From Leeuwenhoekiella nanhaiensis (GTDB lineage Bacteria; Bacteroidota; Bacteroidia; Flavobacteriales; Flavobacteriaceae): DNA of 64,000 bases. The notes below the pieces were generated by a model that saw nothing but the letters and a program-made list of their open reading frames with translations, ran no database searches and was not told the origin of the DNA. Below, piece after piece: positions 34,651-43,454 of the stretch (positions are counted from its first letter, which is position 1; each line of letters begins with the position of its first letter). The stretch spans positions 124,001 through 188,000 of the forward strand of contig NZ_KZ319288.1 of the NCBI RefSeq assembly GCF_002744755.1, read 5' to 3'. A program made the translations under genes and the position numbers.

Positions 34651-35757
34651 ATGACTACAAGCGATCAGGTCAAAGATCTCAAGCAACGCTTAGAAGCATT
34701 ACGCGTGCATTTGGCTATTGACCAGAAACGTATTGAAATACAGAACGAAGAGGAAAAAACCTTTGATCCTAACTTTTGGAATGATCCCAAGGAGGCTGAA
34801 GTTTTTATGCGCAATCTGCGCGAAAAGAAAAACTGGGTTCAGGATTATGAAAAGGGAATCACCTTAACGGAGGAGCTTGAGGTTTTGCTTGAATTCCATA
34901 AAGAAGGCGAAGCTTCAGAAGCCGAAGTTGAAAAGCAGTACGAGAGCGCCAATACCCTTATTGAAGGGCTTGAGTTTAAAAACATGCTTTCTGAAGAGGG
35001 GGATGATTTAAGCGCAGTGCTTCAAATCACAGCGGGTGCCGGCGGTACCGAAAGTTGCGACTGGGCCTCTATGCTGATGCGCATGTACCTGATGTGGAGT
35101 GAAAAAAACGGATACAAAATCAAGGAGCTCAATTATCAGGAAGGAGATGTGGCCGGTGTAAAAACGGTTACTCTTGAAATCGATGGTCCTTTCGCCTTTG
35201 GCTGGCTAAAAAGTGAAAACGGGGTGCACCGTCTGGTACGCATTTCGCCTTTTGACAGTAATGCCAAGCGGCATACCTCTTTTGCTTCGGTATATGTTTA
35301 CCCCCTTGCAGATGACAGTATTGAGATTGATATCAATCCGGCGGATATCAGTTGGGATTTTGCGCGTTCATCTGGCGCCGGTGGGCAAAATGTCAATAAG
35401 GTAGAAACCAAAGCGATTCTTACCCACCACCCTACCGGAATCGTTATTCATAATTCGGAAACCCGATCACAGCTAGAAAACCGGGAAAAGGCGATGCAAA
35501 TGTTAAAATCACAATTGTATGAGATTGAACTTAAAAAGCGCCAGGCTGCCCGAGATGAAATTGAAGCCGAGAAAAAAGCAATTGAATGGGGTTCTCAGAT
35601 CCGCAATTACGTGTTGCACCCCTACAAGTTGATAAAAGATGTGCGCACGGGTGAAGAAACCGGAAATACCGATGCGGTATTAGACGGTGATATTGATGCC
35701 TTCCTCAAGGCCTACCTGATGATGACCGGCCAAAAAGAAACCAGTAACGAACTTTAA
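34651..35757 (+). CDS. prfB: Peptide chain release factor 2
   Basis: 368 residues from ATG 34651 (GTG 34615 also in frame). Ribosome release factor recognising UGA/UAA: SPF tripeptide in VRISPFDSNAKRHTSF and GGQ in SSGAGGQNVNKVETK. In many bacteria this gene carries a programmed +1 frameshift at an early UGA; here the region LRVHLAIDQK reads through in one frame with no internal UGA, so that autoregulation is absent. The arsenate reductase-like gene starts 2 bases downstream. Confidence 0.95.
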   Translation: MTTSDQVKDLKQRLEALRVHLAIDQKRIEIQNEEEKTFDPNFWNDPKEAEVFMRNLREKKNWVQDYEKGITLTEELEVLLEFHKEGEASEAEVEKQYESANTLIEGLEFKNMLSEEGDDLSAVLQITAGAGGTESCDWASMLMRMYLMWSEKNGYKIKELNYQEGDVAGVKTVTLEIDGPFAFGWLKSENGVHRLVRISPFDSNAKRHTSFASVYVYPLADDSIEIDINPADISWDFARSSGAGGQNVNKVETKAILTHHPTGIVIHNSETRSQLENREKAMQMLKSQLYEIELKKRQAARDEIEAEKKAIEWGSQIRNYVLHPYKLIKDVRTGEETGNTDAVLDGDIDAFLKAYLMMTGQKETSNEL

Positions 35758-35759
35758 TT

Positions 35760-36104
35760 ATGCTTAAAATCTATCACAACCCCAGATGTAGAAAAAGCCG
35801 GGAAGGGCTTGCCATACTTGAAGAATCCGGTCAGGATTTCGAAATTGTCAAATACCTGGATACTCCACCCTCCTATCTGGAGCTCGCAGCCATTTTGGGA
35901 AAATTAAACCTGAAACCCATAGAGCTGGTTCGTAAGAATGAAGCCATTTGGAAAGAACAGTTTAAAGGTAAGGAACTTTCAGATGAAGAAATCATTCAGG
36001 CTATGGTAGACCACCCTAAACTTATCGAGCGGCCTATTGTTGTTAAGAATAACGAGGCGGTTTTAGGCAGACCCCCCGAAAGCATTAGCAAACTGTTCAA
36101 ATAA
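35760..36104 (+). CDS. arsC: Arsenate reductase (ArsC thioredoxin-fold family)
   Basis: 114 residues. It has the active-site motif HNPRCRKSRE (Cys10, Arg14) and RPIVVKNNEAVLGRPPE near the C-terminus, both typical of glutathione/glutaredoxin-linked ArsC and the related Spx/YffB group. The three substrate arginines are only partly clear, so it may be YffB-like rather than a true arsenate reductase. It is 2 bases from prfB, with no ars operon genes nearby. Confidence 0.8.
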   Translation: MLKIYHNPRCRKSREGLAILEESGQDFEIVKYLDTPPSYLELAAILGKLNLKPIELVRKNEAIWKEQFKGKELSDEEIIQAMVDHPKLIERPIVVKNNEAVLGRPPESISKLFK

Positions 36105-36126
36105 TTTGAAATTCATTTAACAGAAT

Positions 36127-36147
36127 TTTAACCGGATGGCGGTTAAA
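36127..36147. promoter_or_regulatory. Inverted repeat upstream of the receptor gene
   Basis: TTTAACC and GGTTAAA flank a 7-base centre, 40-60 bases upstream of the receptor start codon. It could be an operator or leader hairpin. Confidence 0.3.
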
Positions 36148-36186
36148 CCAATGCTATTATTCTAGTCTAACTTGCGAAACCAAAAA

Positions 36187-38712
36187 ATGACTATGAATAA
36201 ATTTATTTTGCTAACACTACTGTGTTTAAGCAGTTATGCCCTATTTTCTCAAAAATCTTCAGATTATGTAATAACCGGTAAAGTGGTTGACAAAGCAGCG
36301 GGAGTCCCTCTGGAGTATGCCACTATTACGGTGAAAGATAAAAACAGCACACAGGATGTTGAAGGTGGAATTACCGATATGGATGGTAATTTTAGAGTTG
36401 AAGTCCCTGCCGGAGATTATTCCCTAAAAATTGAATACATCTCTTTTCAGCCGCTTACATTGAACCGAAGTATTAACAGTGACCTTAATCTGGGTACTAT
36501 TCAATTAGAGTTTGCCGCATCAGATCTGGAAGAAGTTACCGTGGTTGCAGAAACCACAACCGTAGATGTAAGACTTGACAAAAAGATTTACAACATAGGT
36601 AAAGACCTTACTACTGCCGGTGGTACGGTAAGCGATGCGCTTAATAATGTACCGTCCGTGTCAGTTGACGTGGAAGGAGGAATCAGCTTACGTGGAAACG
36701 AAAACGTGCGTATTCTTATCAACGGGAAACCATCTGCACTTGCCGGTTTTGGAAGCACAGACGTGCTGGGCCAACTTCCTGCAGACGCTATTGAACGTGT
36801 AGAAGTAATTACTTCACCCTCTGCCCGTTATGATGCTGAAGGTACAGCCGGTATTCTGAATATCATCTTACGTAAAGAAAAAACCTTGGGCTTTAACGGT
36901 TCATTTCAGTTAAGCGCTGGTCATCCTGACAACGCAAGTGTTTCTTCAAACCTGAACTACCGTACCAATAAATTTAATATTTTCAACACATTAGGTTACC
37001 GCTATCGCGAAAGTCCCGGTAATGCCTTTTTTGATACGCGTTATTTTGAAGCCCGTCAGGATGCCTTTTTAGATAATGTACCTTACGATCGTAATATCGA
37101 AGACCGCCAATACGATCGTCTCGATCGCGGCTTTAATGGTAACCTGGGCTTAGAATATTATCTAAATGATCAATCTTCGATTACCGGTTCAGTATTTTAC
37201 CGAAAAGGGAACGACGACGATTTAACTACGAACCGTAACGACTATATTCTTGGGGATGATCCTCGAATTGGGACAACCCGCCGGGAACTTGAAAACGAAG
37301 ATGATCAAAGTTACCAGTTTGCACTAAACTACATCAATCGCTTTAATGATGAAGGACACCAGTTAACTGCTGATGTACAGTATGATGTGGACGAGGAAGA
37401 TCAGAGAACTTTTATCAATGAACCCGTTCGTTACAATAATTCTTCTGTAAATGATATTACGTTACCCCGAGAAGAAACGAATACGACTGAAAAACAAAAA
37501 GAATATCTTTTTCAGGCCGATTATGTGCTGCCCTTAGGAGAAGATTCTCAATTTGAAGCCGGATACCGCGGAAATCTGGAAAATGAAGTAACCGATTATG
37601 AGTTGCGTCAGGAAGATGGAAATGGGAATTTAGTAATCAATGAAAATCAGACCAATATTTTTGACTATACGCAAAACGTTCATGCACTCTATACCCAGTA
37701 TGGAACCAAGTTTTTTGATATGCTAAATGTGCTTGTGGGTCTGCGTATGGAAAATACAACTATCAAAGGAAACATTACTTCATTACTTACTGAGCAGGAA
37801 CTACAAGAAGAATTTTCATTCCCTATTGACACCGACTTTAACAACAATTATCTGGGACTTTTCCCTACCGTTAACCTAATACTTGAGTTTGGTGAGGAAG
37901 AAAACCTTTCTTTTGGTTATAACCGACGAATCAACAGACCGAACGGATGGTTTGTAAATCCGTTCCCATCAAGAGATAGCCGTAACAACGTATTTCAGGG
38001 GAATCCCAATTTGGAACCAGCTTTTTCAAACGCCTTTGATGTGGGATACTTAAAACGTTGGGGAAAGAAACTGACTTTTACGTCTTCAGTATACTATCAG
38101 CATGAGACTGATGCCTTTCAACGCGTACAGGAGGATGTTACCATTACCGGTCCAGGAGGTAATCCTACTCAGGTAATACGTAGTATTCCTATTAACCTGG
38201 CCACTAACGACCGTTTTGGTGCTGAAGCAGGATTGCTTTATAATCCGGCAAAATGGTTGCGTCTCAATGGTAGTGTAAACTTCTTCCAATTTAATCTGGA
38301 TGGCGATTTTAACGGGGAGGATTACAGCCAGAAAAATACCAGCTGGTTTGGTCGTTTCAGTTCAAAAGTTACCCTTCCGGGAGCTATAGACTGGCAGACC
38401 AATATGTTCTACCGTGGAGCTTCTCAGGAAATACAGGGACGTCAGGATGGAATTCTATCTATTGACCTCGCCTTAAGTAAGGAACTGTTTGATGGTAGTA
38501 CGACCATCTCTGCAAACGTGAGTGATTTATTGAACTCCAGAAAAAGACAAAGCTTTACCACTACCGAATTCTTTGAACAAGACAGTGAATTTCAGTGGAG
38601 ACAACGACAAATCAATGTTTCATTGATCTACCGTTTCAATCAGCAACGTGAAGAACGTAAGAGACCAAGAGAAGGACAATATGGAGATGATGATGGTGAA
38701 TTTGAGGGATAA
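36187..38712 (+). CDS. Outer-membrane beta-barrel receptor with carboxypeptidase-like domain
   Basis: About 840 residues. Signal peptide (FILLTLLCLSSYALFSQ), then a carboxypeptidase regulatory-like domain (TGKVVDKAAGVPLEYATI, GNFRVEVPAGDYSLKIEYI), a plug domain (SLRGNENVRILINGKPSAL, ADAIERVEVITSPSARYDAE) and a long beta-barrel. The family is the outer membrane beta-barrel/TonB-dependent receptor group common in Flavobacteriaceae (OMP_b-brl_3-like). It ends in Arg/Glu/Gly-rich sequence rather than a classical C-terminal Phe. Not paired with a SusD gene, so not a typical glycan uptake locus. Start at ATG 36187 or 36193; both leave the signal intact. Confidence 0.88.
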   Translation: MTMNKFILLTLLCLSSYALFSQKSSDYVITGKVVDKAAGVPLEYATITVKDKNSTQDVEGGITDMDGNFRVEVPAGDYSLKIEYISFQPLTLNRSINSDLNLGTIQLEFAASDLEEVTVVAETTTVDVRLDKKIYNIGKDLTTAGGTVSDALNNVPSVSVDVEGGISLRGNENVRILINGKPSALAGFGSTDVLGQLPADAIERVEVITSPSARYDAEGTAGILNIILRKEKTLGFNGSFQLSAGHPDNASVSSNLNYRTNKFNIFNTLGYRYRESPGNAFFDTRYFEARQDAFLDNVPYDRNIEDRQYDRLDRGFNGNLGLEYYLNDQSSITGSVFYRKGNDDDLTTNRNDYILGDDPRIGTTRRELENEDDQSYQFALNYINRFNDEGHQLTADVQYDVDEEDQRTFINEPVRYNNSSVNDITLPREETNTTEKQKEYLFQADYVLPLGEDSQFEAGYRGNLENEVTDYELRQEDGNGNLVINENQTNIFDYTQNVHALYTQYGTKFFDMLNVLVGLRMENTTIKGNITSLLTEQELQEEFSFPIDTDFNNNYLGLFPTVNLILEFGEEENLSFGYNRRINRPNGWFVNPFPSRDSRNNVFQGNPNLEPAFSNAFDVGYLKRWGKKLTFTSSVYYQHETDAFQRVQEDVTITGPGGNPTQVIRSIPINLATNDRFGAEAGLLYNPAKWLRLNGSVNFFQFNLDGDFNGEDYSQKNTSWFGRFSSKVTLPGAIDWQTNMFYRGASQEIQGRQDGILSIDLALSKELFDGSTTISANVSDLLNSRKRQSFTTTEFFEQDSEFQWRQRQINVSLIYRFNQQREERKRPREGQYGDDDGEFEG

Positions 38713-38734
38713 TTAGTTCATCAGTCATAATCTC

Positions 38735-38770
38735 AGGTCATTTCATTTATTTGGAATGACCTTTTTTTTT
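38735..38770 (+). terminator. Rho-independent terminator after the receptor gene
   Basis: AGGTCATTTC pairs with GGAATGACCT and is followed by nine or more T. It is 23 bases after the receptor stop codon. Confidence 0.85.
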
Positions 38771-38916
38771 GCAAAAATCTGTTCTACAATGTGAGCAGTA
38801 TCGCGAAACCAAATGCTATTTGCTAAAAAAACTCAACTTTACTTAAAGGTTAATGATTCAAATAAATATATAATAAATACAAAATCAGTAACTTATGTCA
38901 TGTTTTTAAAGTCATC

Positions 38917-39861
38917 ATGATGAAAAAGCTGGTCTCCATTTTACTTATTCTAAGTGTCCTCTACTCCTGCGATGATGATGACAATACCATTTCTGTTGGT
39001 CTTTTGGCAAATCATCGGGGAGTATATATCAATGATTTTTACGTTTCCGGAATACTAGGCGACCCTGCTCTTGAAGATGCCCTCTTATACTGGGTTGATG
39101 AAAATGACTTTACAGACATCTATCTGTATAATATTGGTGCAATCCTGGCAGATGGTCTGGATAATGAATTGCGCACATTTGTAAATAAAGCTCATAATCA
39201 AAATCCGTATGTACGGGTTTCTTTTGTTTCCGCCGGTTTTGGAGACTCTTTTACAGCTTTGGAGCAGTATCACGATGGCCGAAAAGACAGTAAGCCAGAT
39301 GGTATTGTTAGCGAAATAGAATTTTGGAACGGCAGTATGAATTATGCCGATGACTACGCACCCTGGATTGACCGCGTTAATGATCTTAAGTTTACAGTAC
39401 CTCTGGGAGAAGTCACACCTCGTAACGCGGGTATAACCCGACAATTTTATATTGGTCAGATCAAAGACAGTGGCTTCCCTCCCAGTCTTACTATTGCCAA
39501 AGAGTTAGTGCTTAATCATGACCAGATTTTTTTGACTAATTATCATACAGATGCCTGGTTACTCTCAGGCTCGATGGCAGAGAATTCCATATTAAATAAA
39601 TTAAATCTTTTGGCCCAGGCCGGAATGGAACTCAGTAAAGAAGTTCATATCGTAATCCTGTTTAATATAAATCAGATGTCAGCCTCACCCGAGATCTGGA
39701 ATTATTTTGCAACCAGCGGAATGGATATGGAGTTTGAAGAAGCTTTTGCTTCCTGGAGTTCAGAATTTAATTCAAGTACGGCTATTACAAATAAAGAATT
39801 TCTAAAAATTGAAGGCTTCGGAATCTACCGTTACAGTGATGCCTTGAATGCAAGGCCTTGA
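38917..39861 (+). CDS. Lipoprotein of unknown function, TIM-barrel-like
   Basis: 314 residues with a lipoprotein signal (ILSVLYSCDDDDN, Cys18). Four aspartates directly after the Cys suggest surface export in flavobacteria. The mature part alternates strand and helix: RGVYINDFYVSGIL, DIYLYNIGAILADG, PYVRVSFVSAGFG, VHIVILFNINQM, reminiscent of a TIM barrel such as glycoside-hydrolase-like folds, with possible acidic residues (SEIEFWN). No catalytic pair can be assigned with confidence. Between terminators on both sides, so monocistronic. Name and substrate unknown. Confidence 0.6.
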   Translation: MMKKLVSILLILSVLYSCDDDDNTISVGLLANHRGVYINDFYVSGILGDPALEDALLYWVDENDFTDIYLYNIGAILADGLDNELRTFVNKAHNQNPYVRVSFVSAGFGDSFTALEQYHDGRKDSKPDGIVSEIEFWNGSMNYADDYAPWIDRVNDLKFTVPLGEVTPRNAGITRQFYIGQIKDSGFPPSLTIAKELVLNHDQIFLTNYHTDAWLLSGSMAENSILNKLNLLAQAGMELSKEVHIVILFNINQMSASPEIWNYFATSGMDMEFEEAFASWSSEFNSSTAITNKEFLKIEGFGIYRYSDALNARP

Positions 39862-39865
39862 ATAA

Positions 39866-39897
39866 AAAAGCCCGCTCTATTTTTAGAGCGGGCTTTT
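39866..39897. terminator. Bidirectional terminator
   Basis: AAAAGCCCGCTCTA and TAGAGCGGGCTTTT flank a T-loop, serving the convergent genes on either side. Confidence 0.92.
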
Positions 39898-39919
39898 CAC
39901 TTAAAATTATAATTGAATA

Positions 39920-40093
39920 TTAGGAATTCTCACGTTTAAGACGTCTTTCCTCACGCATTTCTTCCAAACGTTCTTTGGCTGCGCCAAAAATCCAGTACGG
40001 AAGAATAGAAACTAAAAAAATCATCAACCAGAAACCGATGGTTAAAATGGTTAAGAATGCAAGGAAGCCTAAGTATTGATCAAATTCAAACAT
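39920..40093 (-). CDS. Small membrane protein
   Basis: 57 residues from ATG 40093, with one long hydrophobic stretch (LGFLAFLTILTIGFWLMIFLVSILPYW) and a basic/acidic C-terminal tail (KERLEEMREERRLKREN). Such short membrane proteins with charged tails are conserved in flavobacteria; function unknown. Confidence 0.65.
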   Translation of the reverse strand: MFEFDQYLGFLAFLTILTIGFWLMIFLVSILPYWIFGAAKERLEEMREERRLKRENS

Positions 40094-40211
40094 AATATGG
40101 TTTTTGTCTGGTCGCAAATTTAGGGATTCTGTCTCTAAAAATGCAAGACTAATTTTAATTTATAAACATTTTTATAACAAGCCTTAACCGTGGTAATTAA
40201 GGCGAAACCGT

Positions 40212-40219
40212 TATTTTTG
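40212..40219 (+). promoter_or_regulatory. Bacteroidetes -7 promoter element for fumC
   Basis: TATTTTTG fits the phylum's TAnnTTTG -7 consensus, 21 bases upstream of ATG 40241. The -33 TTG partner is not clear. Confidence 0.4.
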
Positions 40220-40240
40220 TGATAATAAAACTACCGAAAA

Positions 40241-41635
40241 ATGGAATACAGAATAGAGAAAGATACCCTTGGTGAAGTTAAAGTACCGGCAGATAAAATC
40301 TGGGGTGCACAAACCGAACGTTCACGCAATAACTTTAAGATTGGAAGTCCTGCTTCAATGCCAATAGAGATTATCTACGGCTTTGCCTATCTCAAGAAAG
40401 CTGCGGCGTATACCAACTGTGAACTGGGTGTTTTATCTGAAGAAAAACGCGATCTCATTGCTCAGGTTTGTGATGAAATTCTAGAAGGGAAACACGATGA
40501 TCAGTTTCCGCTTGTAATCTGGCAAACCGGCTCAGGTACTCAGAGTAATATGAACGTTAATGAGGTAATTGCAAACCGTGCACACATCATCGCGGGTAAA
40601 AAACTGGGTGAAGGCGAAAAAACCCTTCAGCCGAACGACGATGTCAACAAGTCGCAATCTTCTAACGACACCTTCCCTACCGGCATGCACATCGCAGCCT
40701 ATAAAAAGATTATGGAGGTGACCCTTCCGGGAATAATCAAACTTAGAAATACGCTTAAGAAAAAATCGGATGATTTTCGCGAAGTTGTAAAAATTGGGCG
40801 TACACACCTTATGGACGCCACGCCCCTTACTTTAGGACAGGAATTTTCGGGCTACGTATCTCAATTGGATCACGGTATTAAAGCTGTTGAGCATACCCTT
40901 GATCATCTTTCAGAACTGGCACTGGGAGGCACCGCTGTGGGAACCGGACTGAACACACCTAAAGGATACGACAAACTTGTGGCTGATTATATTGCTAAAT
41001 TCACAGAGCAACCCTTTAAAACGGCTGAGAATAAATTTGAAGCGCTGGCAGCACACGATGCTATTGTTGAGTCTCACGGAGCTCTGAAACAACTTGCAGT
41101 ATCTCTTAACAAAATCGCAAACGACATCAGACTCTTAGCCAGCGGTCCGCGCTCGGGTATTGGAGAGATTACCATTCCTGCTAATGAGCCGGGATCGTCT
41201 ATTATGCCCGGAAAAGTAAACCCTACGCAATGTGAGGCGCTTACTATGGTTTGTGCTCAGGTAATTGGTAATGATATGGCTATCGCCGTTGGTGGGATGC
41301 AGGGACAGTATGAATTGAATGTTTTTAAACCGGTTATGGCTGCAAATCTGTTGCACAGTGCCCAGTTGGTGGGAGATGCCTGTGTTTCTTTTGAAGAGCA
41401 TTGTGCTGCAGGAATAGAGCCTAATCATTCCCGTATTAAAACTATGCTTGACAATTCATTGATGCTGGTTACGGCTTTGAATACTAAAATTGGTTATTAC
41501 AAGGCTGCAGAAATTGCAAATACTGCGCACGAAAACGGTACTACGCTTAAAGAAGAAGCAGTCAACCTGGGTTACGTTACCGAAGACGAATTTGATGAAT
41601 GGGTTAATCCTAAAGATATGGTGGGCGAACTTTAA
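40241..41635 (+). CDS. fumC: Class II fumarate hydratase
   Basis: 464 residues. Iron-independent fumarase converting fumarate and malate in the TCA cycle. Signature [16 protein letters not shown] near residue 316, plus [15 protein letters not shown] and [21 protein letters not shown]. Homotetrameric by family. It stands alone, bounded by terminators on both sides. Confidence 0.96.
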   Translation: MEYRIEKDTLGEVKVPADKIWGAQTERSRNNFKIGSPASMPIEIIYGFAYLKKAAAYTNCELGVLSEEKRDLIAQVCDEILEGKHDDQFPLVIWQTGSGTQSNMNVNEVIANRAHIIAGKKLGEGEKTLQPNDDVNKSQSSNDTFPTGMHIAAYKKIMEVTLPGIIKLRNTLKKKSDDFREVVKIGRTHLMDATPLTLGQEFSGYVSQLDHGIKAVEHTLDHLSELALGGTAVGTGLNTPKGYDKLVADYIAKFTEQPFKTAENKFEALAAHDAIVESHGALKQLAVSLNKIANDIRLLASGPRSGIGEITIPANEPGSSIMPGKVNPTQCEALTMVCAQVIGNDMAIAVGGMQGQYELNVFKPVMAANLLHSAQLVGDACVSFEEHCAAGIEPNHSRIKTMLDNSLMLVTALNTKIGYYKAAEIANTAHENGTTLKEEAVNLGYVTEDEFDEWVNPKDMVGEL

Positions 41636-41662
41636 ATGTTTGTATTTTCAACATAGAACTAT

Positions 41663-41689
41663 AAGCGGTCTTACAGGACCGCTTTTTTT
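41663..41689 (+). terminator. Rho-independent terminator after fumC
   Basis: AAGCGGTC and GACCGCTT with a TTACAG loop, followed by a run of T, 28 bases after the fumC stop. Confidence 0.92.
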
Positions 41690-41811
41690 ATGGAAACTTT
41701 TGAGATTGATCAGGATGCTCAAACGCCTATTGTACATGACTTTGGCTTAAAGTACATTTAGAATGATCAACAGAATGCTGCTTTAATGCTTTCATTCTAA
41801 AAACCAGCCAA

Positions 41812-42360
41812 ATGGATACTGAAATTGAAGAGTTATTAAATGCTGAAAATGAGCACATTAGAAAACTTCAGGAAATTGTAAAGAAAACCGTTGAAGATGA
41901 GAATCTTATACTTCAAAACCTGCTCAATCCACCGAAAGAAATTTTGACCAAAGGTCAGAAAATCTCAGATAAAGTCGCCAGGTTTGGAGGTAGCTGGGCT
42001 TTTATCATTTCCTTCTTTATTATTCTGGTGATTTGGATTGGTTTCAACGCCACTGCACCCACTAGAGATGCCTTTGACCCCTACCCTTTTATTTTGATGA
42101 ATCTGGTCTTGTCCTGCATCGCCGCCCTGCAGGCGCCTATAATTATGATGAGTCAAAACCGGCAGGAAGAAAAAGACCGAAAGCGTGGGGAAAACGATTA
42201 CCTCATTAATTTAAAGGCCGAGCTCGAGATCCGCTCTCTTAATGAGAAACTCGATGCGCTAGTTGAAGATCAGTTTAAGATTCTTTTCAATTCTCAGGCC
42301 AGGCAGCTCGAAATGTTGAAAGCCATTCAGAAAAAGATAGAGGCTGACAACCCCTTGTAA
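41812..42360 (+). CDS. DUF1003 family membrane protein
   Basis: 182 residues. Central pair of membrane helices (SWAFIISFFIILVIWIGFN and FILMNLVLSCIAALQAPIIMM) with the DUF1003 hallmark VARFGGSWAF and APIIMMSQNRQEEKDR. Flanked by helical, partly coiled-coil cytosolic ends. Function unknown; the family is widespread. Probably in an operon with the next two genes. Confidence 0.85.
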   Translation: MDTEIEELLNAENEHIRKLQEIVKKTVEDENLILQNLLNPPKEILTKGQKISDKVARFGGSWAFIISFFIILVIWIGFNATAPTRDAFDPYPFILMNLVLSCIAALQAPIIMMSQNRQEEKDRKRGENDYLINLKAELEIRSLNEKLDALVEDQFKILFNSQARQLEMLKAIQKKIEADNPL

Positions 42361-42410
42361 AATCAGTTTATTATCGCTGCAAATTCCTCATTTTAATTCG
42401 TATTCTCTTT

Positions 42411-42779
42411 ATGAAAGCACTAACTACCATAGGTTTACTCATTTTAAGCAACTCGTTTATGATCATTGCCTGGTACGGCCATTTAAAATTTGCCGAACTG
42501 AAATGGTTCAGTAAACTGGGTATCGTCGCCATTATTCTCATCAGCTGGGGCATTGCGCTCTTTGAATACATCTTTCAGGTACCGGCAAACCGAATGGGTT
42601 TTAAGGAAAACGGCGGACCCTTTTCGTTAATTCAACTCAAGGTTATTCAGGAAGTGATTACACTGGTGGTTTTTGCTATATTCACCCTGCTTGTTTTTAA
42701 GACGGAAACCTTCCGCCTTAATCACATTATTTCTTTTTTGTTTCTGATTGGGGCGGTTTATTTTATGTTTAAAAAGTAA
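42411..42779 (+). CDS. DUF486 family small transporter-like protein
   Basis: 122 residues with four hydrophobic helices: GLLILSNSFMIIAWYGHLKF, FSKLGIVAIILISWGIALFEY, QVPANRMGF, then VITLVVFAIFTLLVFKTE. This is the DUF486 (DMT-like) pattern with the conserved AWYGHLKF and EYIFQVPANRMG. Function unknown, membrane. 5 bases before the next gene. Confidence 0.88.
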   Translation: MKALTTIGLLILSNSFMIIAWYGHLKFAELKWFSKLGIVAIILISWGIALFEYIFQVPANRMGFKENGGPFSLIQLKVIQEVITLVVFAIFTLLVFKTETFRLNHIISFLFLIGAVYFMFKK

Positions 42780-42784
42780 CAGGT

Positions 42785-43342
42785 ATGGCATTAAAACAAA
42801 AGCTTAGCGATTCCGATTCATTTTTAGAGCTTCTTCAAAAACGTTTTGAAGCCTATTCATCGCATTTTGAGAATATAAAATGGAATAAAATTGAAAACCG
42901 ACTGCTTCAGAATCCCGAAACACTGAACCGTCTATTTCAAATGGAGCAAACCGGTGGCGAACCTTCCCTGCTGGAATACGATTCTGAAAAAGATATCTGT
43001 ATTTTTTGCGATTTTTCTGCGGAAAGTCCGGCAGAGCGTCGCAGTCTGTGTTACGATGACGAAGCTCTGGAATCCCGCAAGAAATTTAAGCCTGCCGGAA
43101 GCGCTAAAGCCAAAGCTGAAGAAATGGGTGCCGAATTGATCAGCGAACAGGAATACCTGAAACTGCAAAGTATACAGGCAGTCGATATCAAAACCTCAAG
43201 CTGGATCAATACTCCTGAAGAAATGCGTAAACTGGGCGGAGCCTTATTTGGGGATAACCGCTTCGGGCGCGTGTTTTTCTACCACAATGGTGCCGAATCC
43301 TACTATGCAGGACGCGGCTTCAGGTGTGTGGTACGGGTGTAA
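42785..43342 (+). CDS. DUF4256 family protein
   Basis: 185 residues, cytosolic. It contains MEQTGGEPSLLEYD, ESPAERRSLCYDDEAL, KTSSWINTPEEMRKLGGALFGDNR and YYAGRGFRCVVRV, the pattern of DUF4256. Function unknown. It closes the small operon with DUF1003 and DUF486. Confidence 0.85.
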   Translation: MALKQKLSDSDSFLELLQKRFEAYSSHFENIKWNKIENRLLQNPETLNRLFQMEQTGGEPSLLEYDSEKDICIFCDFSAESPAERRSLCYDDEALESRKKFKPAGSAKAKAEEMGAELISEQEYLKLQSIQAVDIKTSSWINTPEEMRKLGGALFGDNRFGRVFFYHNGAESYYAGRGFRCVVRV

Positions 43343-43454
43343 ATTATTTTATACTAAATGTGATTTCAATACAACATAGAAAATTTCAACCTGCAACTTA
43401 AAAACTACCCACCCCCGTAACCTATTACCGCAATAGTAATAACCAATAAACTGC

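Noticed and set aside
35760-36104. Arsenic resistance operon
   Set aside because: Only the ArsC-like gene is present, beside prfB; no ArsR, ArsB or Acr3 gene nearby.
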